From: Arthrobacter_N sp051262515
GTDB taxonomy: Bacteria; Actinomycetota; Actinomycetes; Actinomycetales; Micrococcaceae
Direction of reading: 5' to 3'
Assembly (NCBI RefSeq): GCF_051262515.1
Contig: NZ_JBIMER010000014.1
Location: 9,543-73,542 of the forward strand
Length of the DNA: 64,000 nucleotides
How positions within the stretch are numbered: position 1 is the stretch's first letter; each line of letters opens with the position of its first letter. Under the pieces are notes generated by a model. It saw only the letters and a program-made list of their open reading frames with translations, had not been told where the DNA came from and made no database searches. Of the stretch, positions 36,448-44,987 are shown one piece after another. The translations under genes and the position numbers were made by a program.

Positions 36448-37091
36448 ATGACCGTGGGGGAATGGAGCGGGTACGACACACCCGGGTCCACCGTGTACAT
36501 CTTTCGAGACGGACGAGATCGCGTTCGCCGAGGTGCTCTCCGGCTACGCCCTGCGCCTCGGCGCCCGGCATCCGATGCAGAAGGACGCCGACTTCATGGG
36601 CATGAGCCTGGACGAATACGTCCGGGGCATCGACGACGACTGGGGAAACCAGGTCAAGCTCGGCTGCCTGCCCCGGCACTGGAGGGACCGCCGCAACACC
36701 TACCGGGGTCGAGCTGGCCGAACCGGGCTGGTGGGTGGACGTCGAACACCCGGAGACCATCGCCGCCCTCGGCGCCGGCATCGGGACCGGACTCCACGAC
36801 GGGCGGGGTATCGACCAGCTCACCCTGGGTGTCCTCCACGGGGAGAACCGCGCGGCAACCACCCTGGTGTCCACTTGGATCCGGGAACAGGTCCTGGACG
36901 ATGGCAGCAGGCCCCTGGGCCTGCGGTTCCGGAGCAAGCACGGCGGCGGGCACTGCTGGGCCTACTGGCTAAGGCGCAGGGACGACGGCCTGGAGGAAAC
37001 CGCGATGGTCGCGGACCCCGGGACGGCGATCCGCAGCGACAACCCGGCCCTGAACGCCGCCGCGCGGCGCTTCGGCATCAAAATCTGGTAG
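36448..37091 (+). pseudogene. Unknown gene with two single-base frameshifts
   Basis: Three frames join into one protein of about 213 residues. ATG 36448 starts MTVGEWSGYDTPGSTVYIF. One extra base near 36504 shifts to ETDEIAFAEVLSGYALRLG and the MSLDEYVRGIDDDWGNQVK region. A second extra base near 36708 (in CGGGG) shifts to VELAEPGWWVDVEHPE and on to GIKIW at 37091. All three parts have coding-like composition and clean joints, so this was or is one gene. No domain is recognised. Both changes are single-base gains in short runs, so assembly error must be excluded. Confidence 0.6.
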
Positions 37092-37163
37092 CCAACCGCC
37101 TACGTCCCCGCCGGCAACCAACAACGCCGGGGACCGCGGGGAACCGCGATGGTTCCTTTGCGC

Positions 37164-38120
37164 TCAAGGGTCGTTTCGGAGGGTGAATTCGGACCATAGC
37201 GGGTAGTGGTCCGAGATCCGCCAGGACACCTCGTTCCGGGTCAGTGTCGTGAAGACGTGGGGGAGGAAGTCCACGTGGCCGGCGCGTCCTGTGTAGTGCA
37301 GGCTTTGGAGCATGCTGGTCCCGTCGGGTTCGGAGAACCAGGCGATCTGGTCGTAGAAGTTCCGTGTCCGGTCGTTGTCGAAGATGGTGCGCGGCACCGT
37401 GTCCAGTTCCGTTGGCGGCCAGAGTCCGGTGGAGAGGAATGCCTCGAACAACGGGTCGCCGATGCGGTCCAGGTTGAAGTCCCCCAGGACGAGCAGGTTC
37501 TCGTTCCAGTCGTCCGGGTGCTCCGCCCAGTCGCGCATCCATTGGGCGAAGGTGGTGATCTCCGGGAGGCGGTCGGTCGCGCGCTGGCCCCAGAGTACGT
37601 GCACGCTGGTGAGGACGAATCCGGCGGTGCCGCGGGTGAAGCCGGCCGCGTAGGGGGTCCGGGCGAACTGGGGGACCGGTCCGTCCGCGGTCGGGGGCAG
37701 GACGATCTCCCCGACCAGCCCGGAGGGCTGGACACGCTCGGCGTCGTACAGGTACGTCAGGCGTTCCCCGTTGCCGGCGGTTCCTTCGGTGACGTCGGAG
37801 GTGATGAACCTCCACCCCGGCCCCAACAGTCCCACCAGGTGCTGCAGGGCGGTGGTGTTCCGGCGGACCTCCTGCACTGCCAGGACATCAAAGCGCTTCG
37901 CGATCGCGGCGATGCACGCCATCGCGTGCAGGTCCCGCTTCGGCGAATCCTTCGGCCCGGCCGACCACTTGCGGGTCAGGTCCCCGAACGCGCGCACGTT
38001 CCACGTCGCCACCAACAGGTTCCCGTCGGATTTGCCCGGGACCGTTGCGTCCAACGCCTTCTCGAGCCGCGCGAGATCCCGGACCACATCGGCGGGCGGT
38101 GTGCTCTTCATGGAACACAT
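37164..38120 (-). CDS. Endonuclease/exonuclease/phosphatase family protein
   Basis: A 318-residue protein with the full EEP catalytic set: LVATWNVRAFG (metal Asn), LAVQEVRRN (metal Glu), LTSVHVLWG, LGDFNLDRIGDP (Asp-x-Asn) and SDHYPLW (final Asp-His). The family includes DNase I-like nucleases, phosphodiesterases and sphingomyelinases. No signal peptide is seen, so an intracellular nuclease or phosphatase is likely. ATG 38120 has GGGGG nine bases upstream; ATG 38111 is an alternative. Confidence 0.85.
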   Translation of the reverse strand: MCSMKSTPPADVVRDLARLEKALDATVPGKSDGNLLVATWNVRAFGDLTRKWSAGPKDSPKRDLHAMACIAAIAKRFDVLAVQEVRRNTTALQHLVGLLGPGWRFITSDVTEGTAGNGERLTYLYDAERVQPSGLVGEIVLPPTADGPVPQFARTPYAAGFTRGTAGFVLTSVHVLWGQRATDRLPEITTFAQWMRDWAEHPDDWNENLLVLGDFNLDRIGDPLFEAFLSTGLWPPTELDTVPRTIFDNDRTRNFYDQIAWFSEPDGTSMLQSLHYTGRAGHVDFLPHVFTTLTRNEVSWRISDHYPLWSEFTLRNDP

Positions 38121-38494
38121 CCAAACACACCCCCGGGGGGCGCCCATGAATCCTCCGGCAGCACGGGGCAACGGAGGCGACGCCGCAACCGTGACGCCAA
38201 GGCACCCGGGTCCCGCGGGGGACCGAATAAAGCGCCACCAGGCGAGAGCAGGCCCCGCGCCGGCACCCACCGGGGCGACGGCAGTGCCGCCGGCCCCGGC
38301 CCCCACAGGGAGACGAAAGGGCTTCCGTGGACGAGTGGGGCAGTAGCCGATCCGTCTGGGCAAACAAGCCCACCTGCCTGCAGGGTCGCGTACACAGCCG
38401 GGCCAAAAACGCCGCCAACACAAGGTAAAAACCTTTGTCTGACCCTTATTTGAGGGTAGAACGAAGGTACGCCAATCGGTAGGGGGAGAGTGGC

Positions 38495-38749
38495 ATGGCC
38501 ATCACGATGTACTCGAAGCCGGGATGCTTCGGGTGTCGCAAGACCGCCGAGAAGTTCGCCGCGGCCGGCACCACGTTCACCGAGGTGGACCTGACCGAGA
38601 CCCCCGCCGCGCTGGAGTGCGTCACGGAGGACCTCGGCTACTCCCAGGCGCCCGTCGTCGTGGTGGACGACGACTTCCACTGGTCGGGGCTGAACCCCGT
38701 CCACATCCAAACCGCGATCGACCACGCCCGGCAGGACGCCACCGCATGA
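38495..38749 (+). CDS. nrdH: NrdH-like glutaredoxin with CFGC active site
   Basis: An 84-residue thioredoxin-fold redoxin (MYSKPGCFGCRKTAEKF, then SQAPVVVVDDDFHWSGLNP). NrdH supplies electrons to class Ib ribonucleotide reductase and usually carries CVQC or CPWC, so CFGC is unusual. There is no nrdIEF nearby. GGGGGAGAG precedes the ATG, and the stop overlaps the next gene (ATGA). Its genetic partner is a ribbon-helix-helix protein, and the module is partly duplicated at 44856-45190. Confidence 0.85.
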   Translation: MAITMYSKPGCFGCRKTAEKFAAAGTTFTEVDLTETPAALECVTEDLGYSQAPVVVVDDDFHWSGLNPVHIQTAIDHARQDATA

Positions 38750-38982
38750 CCGCCCGGAAGCCGGCGACCGGCGGGCAGTCGCTGAAGCGCCTGAACTTCG
38801 ACGTCCCCGAGGACCTCGCCCACGAGTTCAAGGCCTACGCCGCCCTGCAGGGCAAAACCCAACGCGAAATCGTCATCGCGTTCATGGAGCGCTGCGTGCG
38901 CCGGAACCACCCCGACCCGGCCGGACGCCCCGTGGCCCCGACGACCAACGATCCCACCGGCCGCCGGGAGGGAGGGGCGTAG
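38746..38982 (+). CDS. Ribbon-helix-helix DNA-binding protein, copy 1
   Basis: A 78-residue protein with a basic start, then KRLNFDVPEDLAHEFKAYA and ALQGKTQREIVIAFMERCV, the beta-strand plus two helices of an RHH fold. Plasmid partition and antitoxin repressors share this form. ATG overlaps the nrdH stop, and its own stop overlaps the GTG of the next gene. The three genes are one operon. Copy 2 at 44984 is nearly identical over 45 residues. Confidence 0.75.
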   Translation: MTARKPATGGQSLKRLNFDVPEDLAHEFKAYAALQGKTQREIVIAFMERCVRRNHPDPAGRPVAPTTNDPTGRREGGA

Positions 38983-39647
38983 TGGCATCGGATCTCTCCC
39001 GCGGGGAGTGGGAAATGATGTACCGCAAGGGCGTGGAGGTGGAGACCATCGCCCGGCTGTGCCACACCACCCCCAGTGCCGTGCGCTCCCACGTCACTGC
39101 CCGGATCCGGGACGACCCCAGACCCCCGGAACGACGCCCGCTGCGCCACACGGAACCGTCGCTGCCACGCCATGCGCGCGGCACCACCGGCACCCAGTGG
39201 CGGCTCTGGCACCGGATGCTGCTGGGATTCGTCAACGAGCACCACCGCCTGCCCGGTCTCGCCGACGGCCGGAGCGTCGCCTCCGCCCTGGAACTCGCCC
39301 TGCACCTCTGGCTGCGCGAACAACGCGCCGCCCACCGGCGCGGGGACCTCCAGCTCATGCAGCACACCGCCATGGCCCGCATCCCCGGATGGCGACGCCA
39401 GCCGGTGAAGTCCCGGGACAGCATCCGCTGGGACGAGCGGCTCGAGGAGTGCGCAGCGTTCCTCACCGAACACGGTCGGTTCCCCAGCGGGTCGAAGCCC
39501 GTGAACGACGAGGAGCTTGTCCTGGGCCGGTGGCTGGTTTACCAACGCCGCCTCAACCGCCTTGGGTCGCTGGACCCCTTGCGGAGCAACCGCCTGGACG
39601 CCCGCCTGCCCGGCTGGTCGGCGCACCGCAAAGCCCGCCGCGCCTGA
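38982..39647 (+). CDS. HTH plus helicase-associated-repeat protein
   Basis: A 221-residue protein with GTG 38982 after GGAGGGG. An N-terminal HTH-like segment (EWEMMYRKGVEVETIARLCHTTPSAVRSHV) precedes two Trp-rich repeats of about 70 residues (one ending ARIPGW, the other ARLPGW) resembling the helicase-associated (HA) domain. HA domains probably bind DNA. Isolated HA-repeat proteins occur on actinobacterial plasmids. The function is unknown. Confidence 0.7.
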   Translation: MASDLSRGEWEMMYRKGVEVETIARLCHTTPSAVRSHVTARIRDDPRPPERRPLRHTEPSLPRHARGTTGTQWRLWHRMLLGFVNEHHRLPGLADGRSVASALELALHLWLREQRAAHRRGDLQLMQHTAMARIPGWRRQPVKSRDSIRWDERLEECAAFLTEHGRFPSGSKPVNDEELVLGRWLVYQRRLNRLGSLDPLRSNRLDARLPGWSAHRKARRA

Positions 39648-40005
39648 AACCACCCTCGCATCGGACGCGACGCGCCGGGTCCAACCCCACGGAAAGCGCC
39701 GTCACCGGCGTTCGGGCACCGGCAGCCCGAAACGGGGAGACGCGGCCTTGTCCACGGGAACGCCGCCGCAGCGGTGCGCTGCCCGTACGGGGCAGCAGCC
39801 CCGTCGAACCGGTCCACGCGGTGAGGCCACCGCCACCGGGCCGACCGCCACCGGGCCGACCGCGGCCGGCAGCGCCGCCGTTCAGGTGCCCACCACCGCC
39901 CGGAGCGCGGGACCGGTACAGGTGGCGTGGAGTGACGACAGCGGGAACATCCTCGGCACCGGTGCCCCACGGGAGACAGCAACGCCGGCGACCGGACCGG
40001 TCGCG

Positions 40006-40126
40006 TGGCTGGGGACGGCCCGAGCTTCCGCACCGGCTCCACCCGCCCACAGCACCGCGCTCTCCACACACAACCCCCGTCCACCGCGACTGACGGCGCC
40101 GTGGACGGCCGCCGTGGAGGACCCGG
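40006..40126 (+). repeat. 120-bp direct repeat, copy A
   Basis: Begins TGGCTGGGGACGGCCC and ends TGGAGGACCCGG. Copy B at 41042-41163 is in the same orientation with roughly 88% identity by eye. The two copies flank the KfrA-like gene. Confidence 0.8.
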
Positions 40127-40216
40127 CCACCCATAGGCCCGCCGGTGCTGGGCCGCCGTAGGCACCATCGCCTCGCCACCCGGCCGCTCAAGGGATGGAC
40201 AAGCCATTCTGAAGAA

Positions 40217-40241
40217 GTAATAATAGGAGTAAGCTTATTAC
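40217..40241. promoter_or_regulatory. Putative KfrA operator
   Basis: GTAATAA and TTATTAC, 7-bp perfect arms with an 11-bp spacer, form an AT-rich island in GC-rich DNA 25 bp before the KfrA start. KfrA proteins autorepress by binding inverted repeats over their own promoter, which matches this position. Confidence 0.55.
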
Positions 40242-40266
40242 TGACTACTTGCGAGGAGATGCCCTC

Positions 40267-40845
40267 ATGGCAGAGCAGTCCACACCGGCGCAGCGGGCCG
40301 CCTCGGCGGCCGAGGAGATGGACGCCGCGGGGGAGAAGGTCACCGTCTCGGCGGTGCGCGCCCGCGCGGGCGTCTCCATGGAGGCCGCCCGCCTCGGTGT
40401 CGAGCAGTGGCGGGCCCAAGCGCGGCAGGCGGAGGTCCCGATCCCGGAGGCCGTGCAGCGGGCGTTCGCCGGGGCGTGGGCCGCCGCGGCGGCCGAGGCC
40501 GCCGCCCGGTACCAGGCGGACCGCGAAGCGGCCGGCCAACTCGTCGAGGCGGCAAAGGTCGAGGCCCGGGACGCCGGGGACCTCGTCGACGCCGAAGCCG
40601 CGCGCGCCGACGCCGAGGCGCAGCGCGCAGACAAGGCCGAGGAACAGGTGGCGCACCTGACCGAACGCCTCGCCGCCCTGACCGCCCAGACCGAAGGTCA
40701 ACGCCGGGACGCGGCATCGGCGCTGGAAGCCGAGCGGGCCGCCGCCGCGGCCGCACGGGAGGAGCTCGCCGAAATGCGCGGACGCCTCGCCGTCCTCCAG
40801 GAACAGGCCGAGACGTACTGGAACAAGGACGACACCGACCGGTAG
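40267..40845 (+). CDS. KfrA-like DNA-binding coiled-coil protein
   Basis: A 192-residue protein. The N-terminal 50 residues (AASAAEEMDAAGEKVTVSAVRARAGVS) match the KfrA helix-turn-helix form. The rest is an Ala/Glu/Arg-rich coiled coil through about residue 175. In broad-host-range plasmids KfrA is an autorepressor that forms a filament-like structure linked to segregation. ATG 40267 has GAGGAG nine bases upstream. It is flanked by 120-bp direct repeats and ends at a hairpin. No ParA gene lies within the island. Confidence 0.7.
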   Translation: MAEQSTPAQRAASAAEEMDAAGEKVTVSAVRARAGVSMEAARLGVEQWRAQARQAEVPIPEAVQRAFAGAWAAAAAEAAARYQADREAAGQLVEAAKVEARDAGDLVDAEAARADAEAQRADKAEEQVAHLTERLAALTAQTEGQRRDAASALEAERAAAAAAREELAEMRGRLAVLQEQAETYWNKDDTDR

Positions 40846-40871
40846 GCGCGCAGGCCGCCCCTGTCACGCGC

Positions 40872-40904
40872 GAAGGTCCCGGCCTGGGGGAGACCGGGAC
40901 CTTC
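40872..40904 (+). terminator. Terminator after the KfrA gene
   Basis: An 11-bp perfect stem (40872-40882 with 40894-40904) around an 11-nt loop, followed by ATCATCATC, 27 bp after the stop. Confidence 0.75.
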
Positions 40905-41041
40905 ATCATCACTCGCACCTCCAAGAGGTGCTCCCGACACTACGGAACCGGACTGTATGAACCTGTACGCCGTCTGGGAAGCCGCTGCATCCACTTCGGT
41001 GTGCGTTGGTGGGGGGCGTTGCGGCGTGGCGCCCGAACGCT

Positions 41042-41163
41042 TGGCTGGGGACGGCCCGAGCTTCCGCACCGGCTCCACCCGCCCCCAGCACTGCGCTCCC
41101 CACACACAACCCCCGCCCACCGCGCCTGCCGGCACCGTGGACGGGGCGATGTGGAGGACCCGG
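41042..41163 (+). repeat. 120-bp direct repeat, copy B
   Basis: Second copy of the repeat at 40006-40126, 1036 bp downstream in the same orientation. The stretch 40905-41230 around it has no convincing gene. Confidence 0.8.
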
Positions 41164-41230
41164 AACACCACACGCCCGGCACCGGGGCACCTTGCTGTCC
41201 GTCTGTTTAACGCGGGATACGTTGGAACCT

Positions 41231-41446
41231 ATGGGGGACAACATGGTTCGACAGGCACGGGCGGGCGACTTCCCCGCCCTGGCGTGGACGCTGTTCAAGG
41301 CCTTGTCGGTGGGGCCCGGCAGCCGGACGGTCCGGCCCGTGCGTGCGGTCCTTGCCCTGCCGGTCCAACTGTTCACCCCTGATGGTCTACCTTCCGGGCC
41401 GGCGATGTGTACACGGGCTGGGAGCGGGGGGCCGTCGTTCTCCTGA
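41231..41446 (+). CDS. Possible 71-residue ORF, doubtful
   Basis: ATG 41231 opens a frame starting MGDNMVRQARAGDFPALAW and ending in a Gly/Ser-rich tail. There is no clear ribosome-binding site and no recognised domain. The first 45 residues look more protein-like than the rest, so this may be the remnant of a gene cut by rearrangement. It overlaps the minus-strand frame 41387-41857. Confidence 0.25.
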   Translation: MGDNMVRQARAGDFPALAWTLFKALSVGPGSRTVRPVRAVLALPVQLFTPDGLPSGPAMCTRAGSGGPSFS

Positions 41447-41857
41447 CCCGGAGGAGGAGCGCCAGATCGCGTGGTTCAGCACGGTGGCGGAGATGTCCCC
41501 AGGCAGCAAGGCTGCCGCGGCGGTCACGAGTCGGCGAACGTGGTCGGGCCTGAGGGTGCTGTCGCCGCTGGCGCGGTGTGCGAACCGGTTGACCCAGGTG
41601 TCTGCCTTCACGTCCGGGTGCCCTAGGAGCATCCGCACCCCACGCAGACACCGACGGATATTGCGCTGCGCCGTGCCCCAGACCTCCTGGCGGTGGAAAC
41701 AGCTCTGCTTGGTGCAAGCAGTCCGGCGATGACAGGACCGAACCGCCGGCATTGTGGAGAGTAGGCCGCCTATGACCTCGGGATTGAACCACCAACAGCG
41801 GCGGCAACGGTGGTTCTCGGAACCGATCGACCGCGGGTGCGGAGTGAACTGTCTCAT
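41387..41857 (-). CDS. Possible Cys-rich protein of unknown function
   Basis: A 156-residue frame starting MRQFTPHPRSIGSE. It has CRRCWWFNPE, then CHRRTACTKQSC, a pattern that could bind zinc, followed by a helical region (WVNRFAHRASGDSTLRPDHVRR). No Shine-Dalgarno is seen, and the start codon lies inside a TGTCTCATTCG sequence shared with the recombination site at 57730. It is either a small zinc-binding protein or chance open frame. Confidence 0.35.
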   Translation of the reverse strand: MRQFTPHPRSIGSENHRCRRCWWFNPEVIGGLLSTMPAVRSCHRRTACTKQSCFHRQEVWGTAQRNIRRCLRGVRMLLGHPDVKADTWVNRFAHRASGDSTLRPDHVRRLVTAAAALLPGDISATVLNHAIWRSSSGSGERRPPAPSPCTHRRPGR

Positions 41858-41910
41858 TCGTGAAGTAGGTTTCACCTAACAGACAGTCCGGGAACACGGG
41901 GGCTACAAGA

Positions 41911-43770
41911 GTGGATCAGGGATTTCTTGAAGTATTGCGTCACGTCCAGCACATGACCGGAAAAGGTGACGTGTCGTTCCCTGTGGCGCACGCGCTGGCC
42001 GAGGTAGCGGTCCTGGAGCCCGAGGAACGGTCCAAGTCCACCCCCCAGACACCTAATCCGGATGCGCTGTCCAAGCGCTACGCGCGTGAACATATCGAGC
42101 GCTTGGCCAAAGATTGGGAGTTCGATTCCGGATACGGGCTGCCCATAGAGCACATGCACACGATGGGCCGCCAGAGACGTGAGAGCCATGCCCTCGTTGA
42201 CGTGTTCGGCACAGTTCCAGGAGAGCTGCTGACGACCGATTCGCCCTTCCACCTCATCGAAACTCAGGAAGCTATGCTCGCGGCGATCGACGAGTACCGT
42301 GCGGCCTCGCTGCCGTCGGAGGACATCGATGACGACGAATACTGGGACTCCATGTCCAACTTTGGACCACGCGGAATCGACCTAGTCGTCCCGTGCTGGC
42401 TCTCCACGGATGGCCAGGGGCCCCGAAAGGGAGCAGTGGCCTATCTGCGGGACGCTTTCGACGGAGACTTTGCGTGCTTCATTCCGGAAGAGTCGTTGGA
42501 TTCGGACAACATCCAGGTTGTCGATCTGGAACTGGGCGAACACTGCTGGAGCGTAGTTGTCGAAACCGCCAGAGCCGGATACTTCGCAATGCACGAAAGC
42601 CGGGTTCCAGCCCATTTCTTGGATCAACGTCTGCCCAAGGACCAGGTCACTTCGCAAAACCGCTTCCTCGTCCATCTTTACCGCCCTGGACTGGCCTATC
42701 TAATGACTCTCAACGACAACGAACGGCAGGGTGCGTCGTTGGCAGCCGCCATAGGGCAGGAGGTTGTCGACCGTCGCCGGGAACTAGGGGCGGAGCCACT
42801 GGATCTTCTGGATGCAAGGGGATGGGAGCGGCCCGATTTCCGCCCTGAGGAGCCGACGCCCCCGAGGGAATTCACGGAAGCTGAGGTCCTTCAACGAACT
42901 CGAACCATTCAGGACTGGGGCGTGAACTTGGCTGCCGCGTCGGCCATGGCCCAGCTGTCCACATCCGGAGAAGTAGTGGGCGTCGACTACGAGCGCTATT
43001 CCGTTGATGAGGAGAACCATGAACGATGCAAGCGAGCTGCAGCATCGCTCGAAGGGTTGCGCTCGACAATCGGCGAATATCCAACCGAATACCCGGAAAG
43101 CGCGAAGTCAAGGCGTCACGCGGTGAGGCGCTGGTTGCTGGAGTACTTCTGGGACGAAACCGATTTCGTTCCTAATGACTACGAACGACCCTCACGGCGC
43201 CTGCGCCCGCATGAGCTGAAGTTGTTCATGGATGGTGCACGCAAGTCGGACGAGGAGTGGATCACCGAGGCACAGAGCAGCTCCATTGCAGCTTCCGGAC
43301 GCTGTTTGTCGGCCGCGTGGGAAGTCTGGTCAGTCGAGGACTGCACCACTCGTGGCTCAGGTCGGCTTTTGGTCGCTGGAGGGAGGCTAATGTTGTCGTC
43401 GTTCCATGACCCCGTGGATCTGACGCAGCCAACATTCCTTAGTCTCGACAATCCTCAATGGGAGTACGTAGTTACGACAACCAAGGCGGGCTTCCAGCAC
43501 ATGGGTGTTCCCCGGGCACCGGTTGTCTTCGATGATGGGGACTTCATCGACAGTCTGATCGGAAGAAGAGAAAGTGGCCCGTACATTGACGCTTATCTCG
43601 TCGAGCTGTCCTCCCCGGGGCGACAAATTCACCTGTGGATCCCCTATAACCAGTGGGAAGGTGCCGAAGTAGCTGCACTGATCTGGCAAGCCATCGAAGG
43701 GGCGCGGGATCGATCCGGAGCGCCAAAATTGGACCAGCAAGACGGGGCAAACTGGACAGTCTCTGAATGA
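41911..43770 (+). CDS. Large protein of unknown function with internal duplication
   Basis: A 619-residue soluble protein from GTG 41911. No family is recognised. Two segments about 300 residues apart resemble each other. Around residue 213 the sequence reads WSVVVETARAGYFAMHESRVP, and around 517 WEYVVTTTKAGFQHMGVPRAP. Each is followed by an LV-L-x-x-PG strand and a helix ending in a Glu/Arg-rich stretch. This suggests two copies of an undescribed alpha/beta domain joined by a helical linker (RTIQDWGVNLAAASAMAQL and on). Codon use and base composition differ from the chromosomal part. It is convergent with a membrane Mrr nuclease gene, 19 bp apart. Confidence 0.8.
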   Translation: MDQGFLEVLRHVQHMTGKGDVSFPVAHALAEVAVLEPEERSKSTPQTPNPDALSKRYAREHIERLAKDWEFDSGYGLPIEHMHTMGRQRRESHALVDVFGTVPGELLTTDSPFHLIETQEAMLAAIDEYRAASLPSEDIDDDEYWDSMSNFGPRGIDLVVPCWLSTDGQGPRKGAVAYLRDAFDGDFACFIPEESLDSDNIQVVDLELGEHCWSVVVETARAGYFAMHESRVPAHFLDQRLPKDQVTSQNRFLVHLYRPGLAYLMTLNDNERQGASLAAAIGQEVVDRRRELGAEPLDLLDARGWERPDFRPEEPTPPREFTEAEVLQRTRTIQDWGVNLAAASAMAQLSTSGEVVGVDYERYSVDEENHERCKRAAASLEGLRSTIGEYPTEYPESAKSRRHAVRRWLLEYFWDETDFVPNDYERPSRRLRPHELKLFMDGARKSDEEWITEAQSSSIAASGRCLSAAWEVWSVEDCTTRGSGRLLVAGGRLMLSSFHDPVDLTQPTFLSLDNPQWEYVVTTTKAGFQHMGVPRAPVVFDDGDFIDSLIGRRESGPYIDAYLVELSSPGRQIHLWIPYNQWEGAEVAALIWQAIEGARDRSGAPKLDQQDGANWTVSE

Positions 43771-43789
43771 ACCGAGTCCAGTTCGAGGC

Positions 43790-44794
43790 TCAAGTGGGCA
43801 GGCCGTCTTGCATCGCCTGACGTGCCGCCGTGGTGAGTCCCGTTAGTTGTGACGCTGCAGGATCGTATTGGAAGAGCAAGACGCCGGCCATCGAACCAAA
43901 CTCGATTGCCTGTCTCGAGTATCCGCTCAGTGAAAAGAAGATGGCCTGTTTCCCCACGGTCGTAGCCACCCCAGCGATCTGTCGAACGGGTCCCGGACCG
44001 ATCGGCGAAGCATGGTGCTTCACCTCTGCAACGCAGCGGTCCGCGATAATGTCGGCTCCCCCATCCCTGGTCGCCTGGGACACGCGGGTCCCCGTGGCCC
44101 CGAGTGCCTCCAGCCACTCCCGACAGTAGAGCTCTGCCTCCCGAAACGTGCATGAGGGTCTAACCGGCGGGGGGACCAGCTCGAAGGACGAGCTGATCGC
44201 TTTTGGTGTGCGTAATTTGGATGTAGCGGTTCCAACCGAGCCTGGGGGATTGAAGGTTGGGTGGGGGAGGTCCTTGCCCGGGGGCTGGCCCCGAGGGGAA
44301 ACGTCAGCGGAAGACTGTAGATCCGGCGAGCTTTTCCCCGTTCCCTGAACCGGCCGCCCGTATGCGCGAATCAGGGTGGACATTTCCCGATGCACGGCGC
44401 TCCGGAACTGGGAAGCGACTCTCTCTCGTCCCTGTTCCTGGGCTAGCCAAGCCTGGAACGGGCCGTCCTTTGATTCCTGCGCCATCGACGCAAACCAATA
44501 CACAACCAGCCAAACTGGGATCCACAATGCCCCGACAACAGTCCCAACCTCCCGCGCTTCTGCACTGAAGACCGGAACGATGAGAAACAACCCCAGAATC
44601 AATACCCAAATGACCCACGTGGGTTTTCCGAAGTGCTCCGGTCTAGACGTGCTCGGACCGCAGGTCCCGTCGGCTAGCGACTGGACAAGAGAATCGAATT
44701 CGGCGACCGCGGAGGGAGTGGAGTGCCCAAGGCGGTAGTACGCATACCCAACTCGGCGCGCCTGCTCGGAAAGTGCCTCTGTCACCCGGTTCAA
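43790..44794 (-). CDS. Membrane-anchored Mrr-like restriction endonuclease
   Basis: About 334 residues. Two hydrophobic segments near the N-terminus (WVIWVLILGLFLIVPVF and VVGALWIPVWLVVYWFA) are followed by a linker and a C-terminal PD-(D/E)xK domain with GGADIIADRCVAEVKHH, the Asp...Glu-x-Lys set of Mrr_cat nucleases. This architecture, a nuclease tethered to the membrane, is seen in defence islands. TTG 44794 after GGGAG is preferred. The frame is open to GTG 44863, but that part overlaps the nrdH remnant and is probably not coding. It is convergent with the 619-aa gene. Confidence 0.75.
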   Translation of the reverse strand: MNRVTEALSEQARRVGYAYYRLGHSTPSAVAEFDSLVQSLADGTCGPSTSRPEHFGKPTWVIWVLILGLFLIVPVFSAEAREVGTVVGALWIPVWLVVYWFASMAQESKDGPFQAWLAQEQGRERVASQFRSAVHREMSTLIRAYGRPVQGTGKSSPDLQSSADVSPRGQPPGKDLPHPTFNPPGSVGTATSKLRTPKAISSSFELVPPPVRPSCTFREAELYCREWLEALGATGTRVSQATRDGGADIIADRCVAEVKHHASPIGPGPVRQIAGVATTVGKQAIFFSLSGYSRQAIEFGSMAGVLLFQYDPAASQLTGLTTAARQAMQDGLPT

Positions 44795-44855
44795 TCTACT
44801 CCCTATAGTTGGATCAACGATGTCGGACAGGGGGCTAAACGTCAGCTTGTCCGGG

Positions 44856-44987
44856 TACGTCACCGAGGAGCTCGGCTACTCCCAGGCATCCGTCGTCGTG
44901 GTGGACGACGACTTCCACTGGTCCGGCCTGAACCCCACCCACATCCACACCGCGATCGACCACGCCAGGCAGGATGCCAACGCATGA
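44856..44987 (+). pseudogene. Truncated second copy of the nrdH-like gene
   Basis: Positions 44856-44987 encode the last 43 residues of an NrdH-like redoxin (EELGYSQASVVVVDDDFHWSG) and align with 38618-38749. The active-site half is missing, so it cannot be a working redoxin. The breakpoint lies near 44858, where the Mrr gene's upstream DNA begins. Confidence 0.8.

Larger units (their letters stand above)
39648..40266. other. 619-bp non-coding stretch upstream of the KfrA gene
   Basis: Open frames exist on both strands, but none shows convincing protein sequence; they are by-products of high GC. The stretch holds the first copy of a 120-bp direct repeat (40006-40126) and the palindrome at 40217-40241. 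It could include a centromere-like or origin-type site. Confidence 0.5.

Noticed and set aside
39517..40207. Overlapping frames of 200-380 codons on both strands before the KfrA gene
   Set aside because: Pro/Arg/Thr-rich without domains, and part of the sequence is the direct repeat.
40006..41163. CRISPR array
   Set aside because: Only two long repeats 1 kb apart with a gene between; no short regularly spaced repeats and no cas genes.
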